Positions 17,231 through 26,154 of a stretch of 64,000 bases of DNA are shown here, one piece after another. The position numbers and the translations under genes are program-made. The notes beneath the pieces were generated by a model. The model was not told where the DNA came from and did not search any database. It saw nothing but the letters and a program-made list of their open reading frames with translations. Numbering within the stretch: position 1 is the first letter of the stretch; each line of letters begins with the position of its first letter. Where the stretch lies: assembly GCA_014873095.1 (NCBI GenBank), contig CP050848.1, positions 186,001 to 250,000 on the forward strand. Direction: 5' to 3'. This DNA comes from Planctomycetales bacterium ZRK34 (GTDB taxonomy: Bacteria; Planctomycetota; Phycisphaerae; Phycisphaerales; Zrk34).

Positions 17231-18739
17231 TCATGCGGGGGCGACGCCGCGGTGGAAGTCCTGGACGCGCTGGGACTGCTGCTTGCGCACGGTCGTCAGC
17301 GTCAGGCGGGGGATGCGCCAGATGGGTTCGTCCTGCGTGACGTTGGAGCAGTGCTCCTGAATCACGCGGTACAGAAACTTGAACGCATCGCGCGGCTGAA
17401 GCATCTGGTCCAGCGCATCGACGAGGTCGGCCCGGGTGGTCTGCTCATCGAAGAGATCGACGAGGCTGATCGGTTCGGCGCCGTCTTCCATGCAGGCGGA
17501 CAGGCGACGCGAGCACAGGTCGTACAGCGTCGCGCCGGACCAGACCAGGCGATCGACCATGTGCTGTTTATCCAGGCGGGCGCGCTGGTAGAAATCCGAA
17601 TCCTCGCGGGCCAGCAGGTGACGCAGCTCGACCGGCAGCAGCAGTTTGAACCCGACGTTGTCCTGCTGAAGAAACTTGTTGTTGAACATGGGCCAGATCA
17701 GGTACTGCATCTTTTTGGCGTCGCCGTTGATCATGGCCGGCTCATCGACGCGATCGACCAGCACGATGATCCCGCGGTAGCCGAAGGCCTCGAAGATCTG
17801 CAGCAGGTGGGTCGTGAGCTGGTAGCGTGAGTCCTGATCGCCAGGCGTGGGCAGGGGCTGAATGGCCAGATCGCGCGGAGGCAGATCGCCGAGCATGCTG
17901 CGGAGGATGCCGCTGGTGCGCCCGACGACGTGTATCTCTTTGCGGATGCGGCGTGACAGGCCCCACAGCTTCATCGATCGCCAGGCCCAGTAGCCCAGCA
18001 GCAGCAGCGACCCCGCCGCCGCCACGCCGGTGAGCACCGTCAGCAGCATGTCGTCGGTTTCACTGAACCGCCTGGCGATGACCATGCCCAACACGAGCAC
18101 CGCCAGCAGGCCCCCGAGCCACTTGGCCGCCATCGCCCCGGGAAACATCCCGACGCGGAGTGTGCGTTTGATCCGTTGCCAGCGCTCGGTGAGATTACCC
18201 GTGACCGGCTGATCGTACAGGGCGGCGAGCACGGCGAGGTTGATCCGCCGATCGCGTCCCATCTTGCGAACGCGCTTGCGGGCGTCGGGGCCCAGCGGCT
18301 CGGCCTTGGCGTCACCCAGCAGCGAATCGACCAGGCGCGTCGTGGCCCGGCTGAGCATGGCGTCCTGATGGTCGGCCAGTCGGAATTTTTTGAGGACTTC
18401 GCCATCGGTGTGCGGCCCGCCGACGGCGCTGGCAAAGCGGTCCAGCACGGGATTCAGATCGTCGTAGCGGACGACCCACGCCTTGCGGTCGTCGTGGGCG
18501 GCGTTGTGCTCGGCGATGCGTTTTTCCAGCAGCAGGCGCAGGGCGGTTTTACCCGAACCCTTCTCGCCGAAAACCACGGCCGTGGCGGGCTGGTCGGGTT
18601 GACCGAAGACTTTGTCAAACTCGGGATGGGTGGTGTCCGAGTCGATCAGGCGGGCGAAAACGGGGTCGTTGCGGGCCTCTTCGGCACGGAACGGGTCTTC
18701 GCGGACCTGCCAGTTTTTCCAGAAAGCGTCCAAATGCAT
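17231..18739 (-). CDS. Membrane-associated P-loop ATPase (KAP-like)
   Basis: A 502-residue protein starting at the ATG at 18739 ('MHLDAFWKNW'); the upstream extension overlaps a repeat. Walker A 'GEKGSGKTA' is at residues 58-66, and a likely Walker B is in 'GIIVLVDRVDEP'. Between them lie two hydrophobic segments ('LLAVLVLGMVIA' and 'LLTVLTGVAAAGSLLLL') that should insert in the membrane. This split of the ATPase core by a transmembrane hairpin resembles KAP-family NTPases. Partner and function are unknown. It is a single leftward gene, convergent with DUF488 and divergent from the LolA-like gene. Confidence 0.75.
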   Translation of the reverse strand: MHLDAFWKNWQVREDPFRAEEARNDPVFARLIDSDTTHPEFDKVFGQPDQPATAVVFGEKGSGKTALRLLLEKRIAEHNAAHDDRKAWVVRYDDLNPVLDRFASAVGGPHTDGEVLKKFRLADHQDAMLSRATTRLVDSLLGDAKAEPLGPDARKRVRKMGRDRRINLAVLAALYDQPVTGNLTERWQRIKRTLRVGMFPGAMAAKWLGGLLAVLVLGMVIARRFSETDDMLLTVLTGVAAAGSLLLLGYWAWRSMKLWGLSRRIRKEIHVVGRTSGILRSMLGDLPPRDLAIQPLPTPGDQDSRYQLTTHLLQIFEAFGYRGIIVLVDRVDEPAMINGDAKKMQYLIWPMFNNKFLQQDNVGFKLLLPVELRHLLAREDSDFYQRARLDKQHMVDRLVWSGATLYDLCSRRLSACMEDGAEPISLVDLFDEQTTRADLVDALDQMLQPRDAFKFLYRVIQEHCSNVTQDEPIWRIPRLTLTTVRKQQSQRVQDFHRGVAPA

Positions 18740-18781
18740 CCGTCCATTAGATGCGACGGCCGGGGCGGGGGCAAGTGGCAG

Positions 18782-18855
18782 GTGGTGATTTGGCGAAGTG
18801 GCGAGGTGGTGAGGTTCGAGCCCCCCGCCACTTCGCCAGATCGCCACATCACCAC
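18782..18855. repeat. Imperfect inverted repeat upstream of two divergent genes
   Basis: The arm beginning GTGGTGATTTGGCGA (18782) and the reverse complement of the arm ending TCGCCACATCACCAC (18855) match at 14 of the first 15 positions and remain similar for about 28 bases. The element contains repeated GGCGAAGTGG units. It lies between the starts of the ATPase and LolA-like genes. It may be a dispersed repeat or an operator. Confidence 0.65.
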
Positions 18856-18920
18856 TTCGGCCGAACGCTCCGCCGCCGCATGCGTATGATCAATGGCCCA
18901 ACGCGGGAGTAACCGATAGC

Positions 18921-19733
18921 ATGAACGGCATGAAACAACAGTTATGGATGCTGATGGGCGTGGTGATCGCGGCAGCTGGATGTCTGGCCCCGCCTGCGGT
19001 ACAGGCCGAGGACAAGGCGGTCGATACCGCCGTGACCCACTGGCTGGATAAGCTCGAAACACGCGGCAGGTCGCTGAAATCGTTCACCGCCAATGTCGTC
19101 TTCGACAAGGAAAACACGCTGCTGGGCGATCGGCAGGTCCGCATGGGCACGGTCGCCTATTCGGCCGCTTCCGGCGAGGGCAGCGACCCAGCCCGGTTCG
19201 TGATCGACTTCAACAAGATGGTCGTCAACGACGCCCTGCGCGATCGCCGGACGGTGTATGTTTTCGACGGCTCGTGGCTCGTGGAGAAAAACTTCGACCG
19301 CAAGATGTTTCAGAAGCGGCAGGTCGTCGCGCCCGGGCAGAGCTTCGACCCGCTGAGCCTGGACGGCCCCTTCCCGCTGCCGCTGGGTCAAAAGCGCGAC
19401 AACGTGCTGGCCCGGTTCACCGTCAGCGTCATGGAAGATGAATCAGACGCCAAGTTCATCCACCTGCGCCTTGTCCCCCGCGAAGACGTCGGCCCGACCG
19501 AAGGGCAAAAAGAATTCGACCAGATCGACCTCTGGTTCAACCCCAACCCCGGGGCCGATCAATACCTGCCGACGAAGATCGTCGCACGCCAGGCCCCAGA
19601 TAAGACCACCGTCGAGCTTCGCGACATCGTCACGGATAAGATGACCCATGCGGAGATGGACAAACGATTCGACACCACCCCGCCCGGCCCCGGCACGGGT
19701 TGGAACGTCGACATCAAACCCTTCAAGCCGTAG
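18921..19733 (+). CDS. LolA-like outer-membrane lipoprotein carrier-type protein
   Basis: A 270-residue exported protein with an N-terminal hydrophobic segment containing 'IAAAGC', so it may itself be a lipoprotein, although the stretch continues to an 'VQA' signal-peptidase site. The mature part has the LolA/LolB half-barrel look: 'LKSFTANVVFDKEN' near the start, a central 'RFVIDFNKMVVNDAL', then 'WLVEKNFDRKMFQKRQV' and a C-terminal 'FNPNPGADQYLPTKI'. The planctomycete variant of LolA-like proteins is the best family guess. It may carry lipid or lipoprotein, or act as a periplasmic scaffold. The metallopeptidase gene starts 10 bases downstream, indicating an operon. Confidence 0.7.
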   Translation: MNGMKQQLWMLMGVVIAAAGCLAPPAVQAEDKAVDTAVTHWLDKLETRGRSLKSFTANVVFDKENTLLGDRQVRMGTVAYSAASGEGSDPARFVIDFNKMVVNDALRDRRTVYVFDGSWLVEKNFDRKMFQKRQVVAPGQSFDPLSLDGPFPLPLGQKRDNVLARFTVSVMEDESDAKFIHLRLVPREDVGPTEGQKEFDQIDLWFNPNPGADQYLPTKIVARQAPDKTTVELRDIVTDKMTHAEMDKRFDTTPPGPGTGWNVDIKPFKP

Positions 19734-19743
19734 AGACCCGCTG

Positions 19744-22374
19744 ATGAAATTCGCATCAGGGACGTGGATCGCGCGGATGTTGATCGTCGTGGCCGCAGCG
19801 TTAGCGCAGCCGGTTCACGCCCAAAAAGCGCCGCAGGTCGTACCCGATGCGGTGCCCGAGTCGAAGGTTGTCCGGGCAGCGGTCGATGACGATCTGCTCA
19901 CCGACACCGAGCGCGACGCCCAGCGGATCTTCCACGGCCTGCTCGATGAAGTCAGCGATGACGCCCAACGCACCGCCGCCTTCGCCCTGGCCCGGTGGGA
20001 ACTCGACAGCCCCTTACTTGCCCCCGATCACGAAGCGACCGCCCCGCTGATTCGCGCCGAGGCGGCGATGCGTCGCGGGGATTACCACCTGATCGGTGAT
20101 CTGCTGGCCGGTGATGATTCACCGCGCGCCGTGTTGCTGCGCGGCCGGGCGCTGGCCGGGCTCGGTCAGTTCGACCAGGCGGTCGTTGTGCTCACGCCGC
20201 TGCGAGCCGCCGCCACCAATCACAAGTACCAGGCCGCCGCCGACATCACCGCCGCCGCCGAAGCGACCGCCGAGCTGGCCATCCTCGAAGGGCGCGGCGG
20301 CGATGAGTACCAGCTTGTGCTCAGCGAATACGACCGCGCCACCCAGCAGGCCGACCGCCTGTACTGGCCGGCCCACCTCGCCGCCGGCGAGCTGCTCATG
20401 AGCAAGGACAATCCGCAGCAGGCGCTCAAGTCCCTGCAGGCGGCGCTGCTGCTGAATCCCAGCGAATCGCGCATCTGGTTTGAGCTCGGCCGCATCGCCC
20501 TGCGCGGGTACAACTTCGCCGAGGCGAACAAGGCCGTGTGGAAACTGCGGCAGATTCAGCCGACCAGCGTGCTCGCCGACATCCTCGCCTCCGAGATGTA
20601 CCTGCAGCAGCGCGATGCCGACCTCGCCCAGCGCACGCTGATCCCGGCGCTGATGCGTTACCCGAATCAGCGCGACCTGCTGGCCCTGTCCGCCGCCGCC
20701 GCCGCGCTGCAGTTCAAACCCGAGCAGACCGAAGCAGCACTGGCCGGGTTCGACGCCGTTTCGCCCGGTCATCCGCTGGCGTATTTCGTCACCGGCAAGT
20801 ACCTCTCGCTGACCCGCCAGTACGACCGCGGCGCTGACATGCTCGCCATAGCCAGCAAGCGTCAGCCCAACTGGTCCGCCCCGCAGGTCGAACTTGGGCT
20901 GCTGCTGAACCAGGCCGGCCGCGAGGAGGAATCGCTCGCCATCCTGCGCGGCGTCACCCGCCTGGACCCGTTCAACATCCGTGCCGCCAACGTGCTGAAG
21001 ATGCTCGAAGCCCTCGCCGGGTATCACACCATCGAGACCGACCACTTCATCATCAAGTACGGCGACGAGATCGACGGCGCCCTGGCGCGCGACATGCCCG
21101 AGCAGCTCGAACAGATTTACGATGAAGTCACCGCCGCCTTCTCCTCGAAGCCGCGTGTCAAAACACTCATCGAGATCATGCCCAACAAGCAGTACTTCGC
21201 CGTGCGCATCACGGGCATGCCCGACATCTGGACCATCGCCGCGTCGACCGGTTCCGTCGTCGCGCTGACCCCGCCGCGCATCGGCAAGAAGCAGTCCGGC
21301 CCCTTCGACTGGTACCGCGTGATCCGTCACGAGTTCGTTCACACCGTCACGCTCGATCAGACCGACAACCGCATCCCGCACTGGTTCACCGAAGCCTGCG
21401 CCGTGTCGCAGGAGCCCGGCCCGCGGGATTACAACACCTGCCAACTGCTGGCGACCACCCTGCTCAATGACGAGCTGTTCGACCTCGACGAAATCAACTG
21501 GGGTTTTGTCCGCCCGAAAAAACCCACCGATCGCGCCCTGGCCTACGCGCAGGCGCACTGGATGTTCCAATACATCACCCAGCGGTTCGGCCACCGCACG
21601 ATTCTGAAAATGCTCGCGCTCAGCAGGCAAGGCGTGGCGGAAAACCGCATCGTGCCCGAAGCGACCGGGCAGACCGCCGACGCCTTCATGAGCGGGTTCA
21701 AACAGTGGGCCCATCAGCAGGTCGACGACTGGGGTCTGAACCCGACCCCGACGCGGCGCGAGGTGCTCACCAAGCTGCGCGAAGGCGATGACAACACCCA
21801 GCAGAATCTCGACGCCCTGCTCAAGCAGCACCCCGATCACCCCGACCTGCTGCGCATCGCCGCGGAAAACGCCATCGACCGCGGCGACGACAAGGCGGCA
21901 TACTCCCTGCTGCTGCGTTACGCCTCGGTGCGGCCGGTCGATCCGTGGGCCGACGCCCGCATCGCGGAACTCGCCGTTAAGCTCGGCCGCCCCAACGAAG
22001 CCGTCAGCCACCTTGAGCAGCTCGACCGCCTCGATCAGCACACCGGCGCCCATGCCGAGTCGCTGATGGAAATCTACCGCCGCAGCGGTCAACTCGACCA
22101 GGCCCAGGTCGCCGCCCAGCGTGTGTTGATTCGTCAGCCGTACAACCCCGCCATGCGCGAAACCGCCGCCACGATCGCCCTGCAGCGCGGCGACCTCGAA
22201 ACCGCCCTGCGCCACCTCCAGGCCCTGACCGTGATCGAGCCCGAGCAGTCGATCCACTTCACCCGCCTGGCGGCGCTGTATCACAAAATGAACCGCCCCG
22301 CCGAAGCCAAAGCCGCCGCGGAAAAAGCCAAGGCGCTGAATCCGAACGCCCCGGTCGATGCGTTTTTAAATTGA
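19744..22374 (+). CDS. Exported TPR protein with a gluzincin-type metallopeptidase domain
   Basis: The start at 19744 gives a signal peptide ending 'PVHAQ'; the open frame's earlier part overlaps the LolA-like gene. The 876-residue product has TPR-like helical repeats at about 90-430, a peptidase domain at about 440-680 and further TPR repeats at about 690-870. The peptidase carries HEFVH (residues 529-533) with a downstream Glu at about 550 in 'HWFTEA', the zinc ligands and catalytic Glu of MA-clan peptidases. It should act in the periplasm. Pairing with a LolA-like gene suggests envelope maintenance, but the substrate is unknown. Confidence 0.8.
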   Translation: MKFASGTWIARMLIVVAAALAQPVHAQKAPQVVPDAVPESKVVRAAVDDDLLTDTERDAQRIFHGLLDEVSDDAQRTAAFALARWELDSPLLAPDHEATAPLIRAEAAMRRGDYHLIGDLLAGDDSPRAVLLRGRALAGLGQFDQAVVVLTPLRAAATNHKYQAAADITAAAEATAELAILEGRGGDEYQLVLSEYDRATQQADRLYWPAHLAAGELLMSKDNPQQALKSLQAALLLNPSESRIWFELGRIALRGYNFAEANKAVWKLRQIQPTSVLADILASEMYLQQRDADLAQRTLIPALMRYPNQRDLLALSAAAAALQFKPEQTEAALAGFDAVSPGHPLAYFVTGKYLSLTRQYDRGADMLAIASKRQPNWSAPQVELGLLLNQAGREEESLAILRGVTRLDPFNIRAANVLKMLEALAGYHTIETDHFIIKYGDEIDGALARDMPEQLEQIYDEVTAAFSSKPRVKTLIEIMPNKQYFAVRITGMPDIWTIAASTGSVVALTPPRIGKKQSGPFDWYRVIRHEFVHTVTLDQTDNRIPHWFTEACAVSQEPGPRDYNTCQLLATTLLNDELFDLDEINWGFVRPKKPTDRALAYAQAHWMFQYITQRFGHRTILKMLALSRQGVAENRIVPEATGQTADAFMSGFKQWAHQQVDDWGLNPTPTRREVLTKLREGDDNTQQNLDALLKQHPDHPDLLRIAAENAIDRGDDKAAYSLLLRYASVRPVDPWADARIAELAVKLGRPNEAVSHLEQLDRLDQHTGAHAESLMEIYRRSGQLDQAQVAAQRVLIRQPYNPAMRETAATIALQRGDLETALRHLQALTVIEPEQSIHFTRLAALYHKMNRPAEAKAAAEKAKALNPNAPVDAFLN

Positions 22375-22484
22375 GCGATTCATAGCCCCCATGCCGTGTA
22401 CAACGATGCAGTTGTTGGCGCGATGAGAGCGTTGGTTTATAGTCGATTTGTCATTGTCAACGTTCTGTTTTCAGGGGGTGCCTC

Positions 22485-24044
22485 GTGCATTCGACCGGAC
22501 ATTTTGAGTTGCGACTGCTCATTGCAGTGATCATTTTGGCGATCTGCCCGATGTTAAACGCGGCAGATGATCCGAAGGTGGTCTTTGAATCGCTGTATGG
22601 CGAGCAGGTTCGACAGGCCGCGTCAACGCACCAGACTGACGATGATGTGGCCCTGGCTCAGCAGCTGCACAAGGCTGCGATCACCGCCAAAGCGGATCCG
22701 GCCCTGATGGCGGTGTTGTGCGAGAACGCTTACGAATTCGGCCGCAAAGACCTCAAAGGCTATAACGCGGCGATCGCGGCGATGCAGTTGCTGGCCGAAC
22801 AGCAGCCGGACCGGGTATCGGACTGCCGTGAAAAGATGACCGATCTCTACGAACGGCTGTACCGCAATCCCCGCCTGCTGCGCAACGTGAGAGTTCAAGC
22901 GGGCCAGCGATGGGTGCAGACGTTGATGCAGATGGCGGAAGATCACATTGCCGCCGATGAGTTTGCTCAGGCGCATGCGATGCTGCGCAAAGCCCAGCCC
23001 ATCGCGTCCACCACGGCCCCAAAACAGGTTGATGCCATCCGCCGACGGTTGATTCAGGTCGCCGAGGCCATGCGCACATTCAAACAGATCGATCAGCTTA
23101 AAGGGCGCCTCAAAGCCAACCCTGACGATCATGCCACCGGCGACCAGCTCGTCCGGACCTATCTGGTTCAACTTGACGATCCAATGGAGGCACAGAAGTA
23201 CACCTTTTTGACCAACGATGAATCGCTTAAACAATTCGTTTCGCTGGCCAATCAGTCGACCGATCTGAGTCACGAGCAATTGCTGACGCTCGGCGATGGC
23301 TACCGCGACCTGGCGGATCAGGCCGAAGGCAACAGCCAGTCGCGCATGTTCATGCGTGCGCAGCAGGCGTACGCACAGTATCTCAAAGCACACACCGAGG
23401 AAGATGCCGACCGGCTCAAAGCAACACTTGCGCAGCAGATGGTCGAATCGACATTAAAGAAGATCGGCCGCGCCCCGGCGCCGATCGGGTCGACACCACC
23501 AGATACTGAAAAGACGACCGCCACCAATGGTACAGGCGCTTCGGATGCCGACAACGCTGCACAAGTCCCCGATCCGATCGCCCAGATATACGACTCATTG
23601 CCCGAGGACGCCCGGCCGGACAACAATGGACGTTGGGGCCTCGTCGCCCAGTCCCGTGCTGATGCCTGGCTTCAAGAAAGCCTCAAAGGCAAGCCGTTCG
23701 AAGTGGTCGGTTATCTGCTGAACGTACAAGCTGCCACAAAAGATCGCGCCGGCAACTGGTACATCTATGTTCATTTCTATCGCCACACCGCGATTGGCAA
23801 AACCACCAAGCTGTCCATCATCAGTGTTCGTCTGCAGGACGGCAAGGAGCAGGACAAAACGCTTATGGCCATGCAGATGAAAAAGGGACAAGGCGCGAAG
23901 ATCACCGGAACCATACACTCTGCCAAAACGAACGGCGACGAATTGCGTTTCACCATCAAACCCGCAAACATCACGCTGGTGCCCACACGCCCCGGAGAAG
24001 GCGGACAATCCCCAGGCGGGGCTATCATCATTATGGGGGGGTGA
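22485..24044 (+). CDS. Exported protein of unknown function
   Basis: A 519-residue product with a GTG start, preceded by CAGGGGG, and a signal peptide ('LLIAVIILAICPMLNAAD'). Residues about 30-310 are helical with charged, Gln-rich segments suggesting TPR-like or coiled-coil structure. A linker rich in Thr, Pro and Ala follows (about 325-365). The C-terminal ~150 residues look like a beta-barrel domain ('KPFEVVGYLLNVQAA', 'GAKITGTIHSAKTNGDEL') resembling OB-fold-like segments. No catalytic motif is visible. It lies 110 bp after the TPR peptidase gene on the same strand. Confidence 0.7.
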   Translation: MHSTGHFELRLLIAVIILAICPMLNAADDPKVVFESLYGEQVRQAASTHQTDDDVALAQQLHKAAITAKADPALMAVLCENAYEFGRKDLKGYNAAIAAMQLLAEQQPDRVSDCREKMTDLYERLYRNPRLLRNVRVQAGQRWVQTLMQMAEDHIAADEFAQAHAMLRKAQPIASTTAPKQVDAIRRRLIQVAEAMRTFKQIDQLKGRLKANPDDHATGDQLVRTYLVQLDDPMEAQKYTFLTNDESLKQFVSLANQSTDLSHEQLLTLGDGYRDLADQAEGNSQSRMFMRAQQAYAQYLKAHTEEDADRLKATLAQQMVESTLKKIGRAPAPIGSTPPDTEKTTATNGTGASDADNAAQVPDPIAQIYDSLPEDARPDNNGRWGLVAQSRADAWLQESLKGKPFEVVGYLLNVQAATKDRAGNWYIYVHFYRHTAIGKTTKLSIISVRLQDGKEQDKTLMAMQMKKGQGAKITGTIHSAKTNGDELRFTIKPANITLVPTRPGEGGQSPGGAIIIMGG

Positions 24045-24064
24045 TTCCAGACTTCGGCTGATGG

Positions 24065-24120
24065 CACTGGCGGCTTTGTCCGCCAGTGAATGGCTCAACA
24101 CTGGCGGACAAGCCGCCAGT
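24065..24120. repeat. Paired palindromes, element B
   Basis: Two adjacent palindromes: CACTGGCGG-CTTTGT-CCGCCAGTG (24065-24088) and a second with stem ACTGGCGG/CCGCCAGT and loop ACAAG ending at 24120. The second is nearly the reverse complement of the first, so the pair also forms one larger hairpin. A single related copy is at 38463-38485. It sits in a convergent gap and may terminate transcription from both sides. Confidence 0.85.
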
Positions 24121-24158
24121 ACCACTCAACCGCTATACACAAAATGCAATGTGAACGA

Positions 24159-24908
24159 TCACGCGCGCCGGCGGCGCATCGCCAGGGCGAACATTCCCAG
24201 GCCCATCACGCTGAAGGTGGCCGGTTCGGGGACCAGCAGGTTCAGTTGGGCGTTGGTGAGGTTGTCGTCGGTGCTGAACAGCAGATAGTCGATCGAGATG
24301 CCCGACTCGCGCGGGGTCATGTAGAAGCTGAGCGTGTTGCCGAGGTCGCCGGGGTCGACGGTCAGGGCGACCTTGGTGCTTCGGAAGGCGCCGGACGAGT
24401 TACGAACGTAAACCTGATTCCAGCGGTAGGTGCCTTCCCAGGCGGAGTGACCGCTCGGATAGCCGCTTGTGCTGAAGTCCATGGTGTGAAGATTGTCCCC
24501 GGCGGGCACGTCGCCCCAGTCGGTGCTGACGAAGATGGAATCTTCGTTGCCGTAGTTGCCGGTGTTGGCGTTGTCCTCGAAAAAGCTGAAGCGCATGTAG
24601 GCGTAGTAGGTGCCGGGCGTGTCGAAGACGAAGTCGTAACGGGCGACGCCGCCGGAGCCGGAGAAGTTGTGAAGCAGGGCCGCTTCGCCGAGGGCGTTGG
24701 TGGTCGCCGGGAGAATCGTGGTGCCGTAGGCGGAGGTGAACGTTGACGTCGTGTCCACGATGATGAACCGCGTGCCGGTCAGGCTGTCGGGGCTCTCAGC
24801 CTGAACGCCGACCCGGTTGGAGCCGACCTCCTGCACGGTCGCCGCGTGAAGCGTTCCGCCGACGAGCATCGCCAGCATGCAACTGAACCATCCGTATCGT
24901 TTGAGCAT
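24159..24908 (-). CDS. PEP-CTERM surface protein
   Basis: A 249-residue product starting at the ATG at 24908, which has AAGGA just upstream. It has a signal peptide ('MLAMLVGGTLHAA') and a textbook PEP-CTERM tail: 'VPEPATFSVMGLGMFALAMR' followed by an arginine cluster. The body looks like a beta-sandwich carbohydrate-binding module ('YDFVFDTPGTYYAYMRFSFF', 'ISIDYLLFSTDD') of the kind found attached to glycan-degrading enzymes. It is probably exported and processed by exosortase. No catalytic residues are apparent, so a binding or structural role is inferred. Confidence 0.85.
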   Translation of the reverse strand: MLKRYGWFSCMLAMLVGGTLHAATVQEVGSNRVGVQAESPDSLTGTRFIIVDTTSTFTSAYGTTILPATTNALGEAALLHNFSGSGGVARYDFVFDTPGTYYAYMRFSFFEDNANTGNYGNEDSIFVSTDWGDVPAGDNLHTMDFSTSGYPSGHSAWEGTYRWNQVYVRNSSGAFRSTKVALTVDPGDLGNTLSFYMTPRESGISIDYLLFSTDDNLTNAQLNLLVPEPATFSVMGLGMFALAMRRRRA

Positions 24909-25154
24909 GGATCCTTTTCCGTGATTCATCGTCATTCTCATGATTCTGCCTCAGCGTGTCACCAATCCCCACACGCGATGTGAACTCTTATTTTCAACAC
25001 CAAAACCCGTTTTGTCAAGGTAAATTGTGTGACTTGCCCGCAGTCGGAGGGCTCGTCGAAAGCGGTGAATTCAGGGATGCGCCGCGGTCGGCGTGATGGA
25101 AAATCGCCCCGGCGGCGTCTATGTTGCCCCTCCGCCTTCAAGGGATACGCCCCC

Positions 25155-26063
25155 ATGAACGACAACTGCCGATACGACGTGGTCGGCCTCGGCACCGTGC
25201 TGATCGATCACGTGGTGCGACTGGCTGAATACCCCGAGGTCGACTCGAAAAATGCTGCCGTGGGCGATCACTACCAGGTCGGCGGGCCCGTGCCGACAGC
25301 CCTGGCCGCCTTACGCCGGTTCGGCCGGTCGTGTTGTTTCATCGGCCGCTGGGGGCACGATCCGTACGGCCGCATGATCGACGACGACTTCGTCGCCGAG
25401 GGCATCGACGCCGCCGGATCCCACCGATGCGACCAGACGCGCACCGGGTTCGCCCATGTCTGGGTCTGCGGCCGCACCGCCCGGCGAACCATCGCCTACC
25501 AGCGCGCCACCGAGATCATCACCCCCGAGGCGATCGACCCCGATCTCATTGCCGCGTCCCGCGTGTTGCACCTGGACGGCTGGCCCGCTGACACCGCCCT
25601 CGCCGCCGCGCGCATCGCCCACCGCGCCGGCCGCACCGTCACCCTCGACGCCGGCTCGCCCAAACCCGGCATGACCGACCTGCTGGCCCACGTCGACGTC
25701 GTCAACGCCCCCGCCCGGTTCATCCGCCAGTTTCTCGACCACGACGACATCGACACCGGCATCAAGCGCCTGCTGACGATGGGCCCGCGGCTGGTCACGA
25801 TCACTTCCGGTCATGAAGGCGCCGCCATCGGTGATGCCCACGGCATCGTCCACCTGCCCGCGCCGGCGATCGATCCCGTCGACACCACCGGCGCCGGCGA
25901 TGTTTTCAGCGGCGCGCTGATACACGGCCTGCTCGAAGACTGGCCTCCCCAGCGCATGTTGCAGTTCGCCATCACCGCCGCCGCCCTGAAGTGCCGCAAG
26001 CTCGGCAACCGCGAGGCGATTCCTGATCGCCGTGAAATCGAGTCGCATGTCTGCCCCGCCTGA
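25155..26063 (+). CDS. PfkB-family carbohydrate kinase
   Basis: A 302-residue ribokinase-like sugar kinase. The start at 25155 ('MNDNCRYDVVGLGTVLIDHV') matches the family N-terminus; the open frame extends 42 codons further with no homologous look. The N-terminal glycine motif is in 'HYQVGGPVPTALAALRRFG', and the C-terminal signature 'DTTGAGDVFSG' places the catalytic Asp at residue 249. Members phosphorylate sugars or nucleosides with ATP; the substrate is not predictable. It precedes a sialidase-like gene on the same strand with a 91-bp gap and may belong to a carbohydrate-use cluster. Confidence 0.9.
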   Translation: MNDNCRYDVVGLGTVLIDHVVRLAEYPEVDSKNAAVGDHYQVGGPVPTALAALRRFGRSCCFIGRWGHDPYGRMIDDDFVAEGIDAAGSHRCDQTRTGFAHVWVCGRTARRTIAYQRATEIITPEAIDPDLIAASRVLHLDGWPADTALAAARIAHRAGRTVTLDAGSPKPGMTDLLAHVDVVNAPARFIRQFLDHDDIDTGIKRLLTMGPRLVTITSGHEGAAIGDAHGIVHLPAPAIDPVDTTGAGDVFSGALIHGLLEDWPPQRMLQFAITAAALKCRKLGNREAIPDRREIESHVCPA

Positions 26064-26154
26064 GGTTACCTGACCAACGCCCGCGAAGGTTCGTGCAATC
26101 GCATGCCGCGTCGCGACGTCAAACCGGTGACCCTCTAACCAAGGCGAATCATCC

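Noticed and set aside
20119..22284. A 721-codon open frame antisense to the TPR metallopeptidase gene
   Set aside because: It is a product of high GC codon use; the sense frame has a signal peptide, HExxH motif and repeats, while the antisense frame has none.
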